The notes under the pieces are model-generated. The model had not been told where the DNA came from and made no database searches. It was given only the letters and a program-made list of their open reading frames with translations. DNA of 64,000 nt, from assembly GCF_000017685.1 (NCBI RefSeq), contig NC_010602.1:2187501-2251500 (forward strand). Reading direction: 5' to 3'. Of the stretch, positions 61,520-64,000 are shown piece after piece (the first letter of the stretch is position 1; every line of letters starts with the position of its first letter). This DNA is from Leptospira biflexa serovar Patoc strain 'Patoc 1 (Paris)' (GTDB lineage Bacteria > Spirochaetota > Leptospiria > Leptospirales > Leptospiraceae). Position numbers and translations under genes: made by a program.

Positions 61520-64000
61520 ATGGAAACATACAAAGGTTATCTGTTTGATATCTACCATTCAGAACAAAAAATTTACCTTTGGATCAAATCAGACACTGGT
61601 GAATTAAAACTTTTTGTCGATGAATACTTTCCCATCATTTATGCGAATGCGTCACCCTCTATCTTAAAGAAGTTAGTTAAACGATTTTACGAATTAGATG
61701 CATTAGCCGAAATACCCAGTTTCACAGAAAAACGACTGTTCTACCAAAACAAAACCATACCAGTTTTAAAACTTGTCATCTCAAAACCACAATTACTTCC
61801 AAGAATTACAAACAAACTTTTCAACTTATATGGCAAGTATGACATATACCATTCGGATATCGAAATCACAACAGGATACATGGTTGAAAAAAATATCTAC
61901 CCACTTGCTTATCTAACAATTGAATATGAAATTCCCCCAAACAAAATAAATCGCATCAAATCCGTCACATCTTTAACCGACATAAACGAGTTAGACTACA
62001 ACATCCCTGAACTACGAGCCATTTCCCTCTACTTAGAAAAAAGCCACAGGCACCCCTTTCAAGAGAATACATTAATCGTCGAAACTCCCAAAGAAAAATA
62101 TAATATACCCACAAAAAATGGAATCACACTCATCGAAAAACTAAACCTTATATTACAAAAACATAATCCTGATATCATTTTATCTTCATTTGGTGACCAA
62201 GTCATCTTTCCCTATCTCTTTAAAACAGCCCAAGAATGTCACCTAACAACCGAATTCGATAGAGACAAAACAAGTTTGATCCGACGTTCCATCCAAACCC
62301 AAGGCACCAGTTTTAACACCTATGGTACCATCGTATTCCGAGCACCGTCCTATCCTTTATTTGGAAGATGGCATATCGATTCCCGGAATAGTTTTGTATA
62401 CAAAGAAGCAGAACTCATCGGAATCATTGAACTCTCGCGTATCTCCAGATTACCAATCCAAAAAATGGCAAGGGCATCCACAGGAAAAGCACTCACCTAC
62501 ATCGAAGTAGATGTAGCCCTTCGCATGAACTATCTTGTTCCTTGGCAAAAAAGCGCGCTCGAATCAGAAAAATCCGCCTTACAATTATTAAATGCAGATA
62601 AGGGCGGACTCGTTTTCCAAGCCGATATCCAAAATGGATTTGTATTAGAAAACGTGGCACAGCTCGATTTCTCTCAAATGTATCCAAACATTATGGTCAA
62701 ACACAACATCAGTCCAGAAACGATCAATTGTCTATGTTGCGAAGATGACCCAAATGTAGAAAAAGTTCCCTCCCTAGGTTACCGAATTTGCGCAAAACGA
62801 AAAGGGATTGTCTCTGAAGCATTGGCACATATCGTCCAAAGAAGGAATCATTACAAAGAACAAAAAAGAAATAACCATCCAAATCTATTAAACATCCAAT
62901 CAAAACAATCTAGCTTAAAATGGATGTTGGTTACGTCATTTGGTTATTTAGGTTATAGAAATGCAAAATTCGGAAAACTGGAAAGTCATGAAGCAGTTAC
63001 AGCTTTTGGTAGAGAAAAACTTATCAATGCAAAAGAAGTATCAGAAGAATTCCAATACAAAGTTGTACATGGAATTACCGATAGTATTTTTATCCAAAAA
63101 AAGGACACAACACCGATCACCAACGAAGACCTAACATTCCTTTGTTTAGAAATTGAAAAACGCACCAAAATCAAAATGGAAATAGAAGGAATTTATTCTT
63201 GGTTATGTTTTCCACCTTCCACCCAAGATGAAAAACTCCCCGTTGCTAACCGATACATGGGACGTTTCATCGATGGGCAGTTCAAGGGTAGAGGGATCAT
63301 CACAAGAAGAAAAGATTTTCCAAACTTTATAAAAGATGCGCAAAACAAAATGATCCAATGGATGTGCCAATTTAAATCCATTTCGGAAATGCAAAAAAAA
63401 GAATCCGAAATTTTGAACCTATTCTTTTATTATGATCAAAAACTAACAACGGGGAATCTCAACTGGAAAGACCTTGTCATCCAAAAATCGACCTCAAAAG
63501 AACCAGAAGACTATACCGTAGATGCGCCAAGTACAATCGCTGTCAAAGACCTACTTGCGATGGGTGTCCATGTGCAAGCTGGTGAAAAAATAAAATACAT
63601 CGTCATCAATCAAAAATCCGATAAAAAAGGAGAAAGATACCTCACACTCGAACGAATGGAGCAAAAAGAAAATCCAAAGAAACAAATAGATGATAAAAAC
63701 GTCCCATCAAATCCTTCCCTATACCAAAACAGTTCACCAAAATATAAGAAAATTGAAAAAAGAATTGAAACATTAGAACAAAATTCAATCCAAAATGTAA
63801 CAGAAAACTCAAAAATCAATTCAAAAATCAACCAACGAACAATTGCTAAATACCAAATCCACGAACCACCGAACCAATTCCATATCCAAGAAAATATAGA
63901 AAACGAAGCGCATAGTATCACAAATAAAATAAACAAACCGAACGATTTTACATCAGAATGTAGCAATAGTCCGTTCAAATTTACCAACCAAACACCAAAA
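61520..64000 (+). CDS. B-family DNA polymerase with eroded exonuclease site, C-terminus beyond window
   Basis: The frame is open for at least 827 residues from ATG 61520. The polymerase motifs are motif A LDFSQMYPNI (Asp383), motif B KWMLVTSFGY (Lys467) and motif C HGITDS, with catalytic Asp521 kept and the first Asp of DTDS replaced by Ile519. Exonuclease motif I reads LTIEYE (Thr133 for Asp), and motif II SSFGDQVIF lacks the expected Asn and Asp, so proofreading is probably lost. From about residue 715 an Asn/Lys/Gln-rich tail follows. These traits resemble the PolB2-like group. A translesion role is inferred. Confidence 0.88.
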   Translation, partial: METYKGYLFDIYHSEQKIYLWIKSDTGELKLFVDEYFPIIYANASPSILKKLVKRFYELDALAEIPSFTEKRLFYQNKTIPVLKLVISKPQLLPRITNKLFNLYGKYDIYHSDIEITTGYMVEKNIYPLAYLTIEYEIPPNKINRIKSVTSLTDINELDYNIPELRAISLYLEKSHRHPFQENTLIVETPKEKYNIPTKNGITLIEKLNLILQKHNPDIILSSFGDQVIFPYLFKTAQECHLTTEFDRDKTSLIRRSIQTQGTSFNTYGTIVFRAPSYPLFGRWHIDSRNSFVYKEAELIGIIELSRISRLPIQKMARASTGKALTYIEVDVALRMNYLVPWQKSALESEKSALQLLNADKGGLVFQADIQNGFVLENVAQLDFSQMYPNIMVKHNISPETINCLCCEDDPNVEKVPSLGYRICAKRKGIVSEALAHIVQRRNHYKEQKRNNHPNLLNIQSKQSSLKWMLVTSFGYLGYRNAKFGKLESHEAVTAFGREKLINAKEVSEEFQYKVVHGITDSIFIQKKDTTPITNEDLTFLCLEIEKRTKIKMEIEGIYSWLCFPPSTQDEKLPVANRYMGRFIDGQFKGRGIITRRKDFPNFIKDAQNKMIQWMCQFKSISEMQKKESEILNLFFYYDQKLTTGNLNWKDLVIQKSTSKEPEDYTVDAPSTIAVKDLLAMGVHVQAGEKIKYIVINQKSDKKGERYLTLERMEQKENPKKQIDDKNVPSNPSLYQNSSPKYKKIEKRIETLEQNSIQNVTENSKINSKINQRTIAKYQIHEPPNQFHIQENIENEAHSITNKINKPNDFTSECSNSPFKFTNQTPK

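Noticed and set aside
62322..62510. 62-residue plus-strand frame inside the polymerase gene
   Set aside because: It is an off-frame reading of a clear PolB coding region.
60601..64000. Prophage or plasmid origin for the PolB genes
   Set aside because: No integrase, capsid, terminase or protein-primed polymerase feature (TPR1/TPR2 insertion) is seen in the window.

Overview
The window looks like a chromosomal segment of a Leptospira species, most likely from the saprophytic (L. biflexa-like) side of the genus. This is inferred from gene content and style. There are two tandem periplasmic-type FlaB flagellins, many exported proteins with loose spirochaete lipoboxes, a LA_0442/LA_0875-type N-terminal domain, frequent TTG and GTG starts, and moderately low G+C with dense, overlapping gene packing. 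No rRNA, tRNA, CRISPR array, insertion sequence or prophage was seen.

Layout. Positions 1-7085 (minus) hold a replication/translation operon: rpsF-ssb-rpsR-rplI-dnaB-aspS-phoH and a 7TM-HD phosphohydrolase cut by the left edge. Positions 7178-11840 hold a membrane protein, a CapA-like phosphoesterase, a lipoprotein and a large TPR protein. Positions 11828-17746 (plus) form a tightly overlapping run: membrane-anchored repeat protein, NifS-like aminotransferase, membrane-anchored CHAT protease, secreted protein, ECF sigma factor and a small soluble protein. This is a candidate protease-sigma signalling system. Positions 17886-29736 are mostly housekeeping and signalling: YchF, an RluA-type synthase, DUF2797, NamZ-like muramidase, a lipoprotein, a histidine kinase with receiver protein, rhodanese, cyclophilin, and a Kef antiporter with its KefF-like partner. 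Positions 29830-36502 include a DedA/VTT plus ATP-grasp fusion, a DoxX protein, a lipoprotein hydrolase, an adenylate cyclase and Leptospira-type exported proteins.

Positions 36573-38441 carry two flagellin genes. Each has a leader hairpin with a GGGA loop upstream of an AAGGAG ribosome site, a pattern expected for CsrA control. Positions 38772-46242 (minus) are a long operon: a 50-residue protein, ribH, nusB, TPR protein, methyltransferase, DEAD helicase, amidase and a GerMN-like protein. Then come a SET-domain protein, a GH57/DUF4912 pair, HPF, a frameshifted TPR gene, an ECF sigma with membrane anti-sigma candidate, mutL, a PerR-like regulator, flavin reductase, purL, and an LpoB-like lipoprotein facing a COG3014-like lipoprotein.

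The right end (60528-64000) is the most striking part. A 0.7 kb gene-free stretch ends in a perfect TTTACA-N5-TGTAAA palindrome. After it come a degenerate RecA/Rad51-like protein, an 89-residue helical protein and a B-family DNA polymerase whose exonuclease motifs are eroded. The arrangement resembles the ImuA-ImuB-DnaE2 mutagenesis cassette but is built on PolB, so a damage-inducible translesion system is the leading hypothesis.
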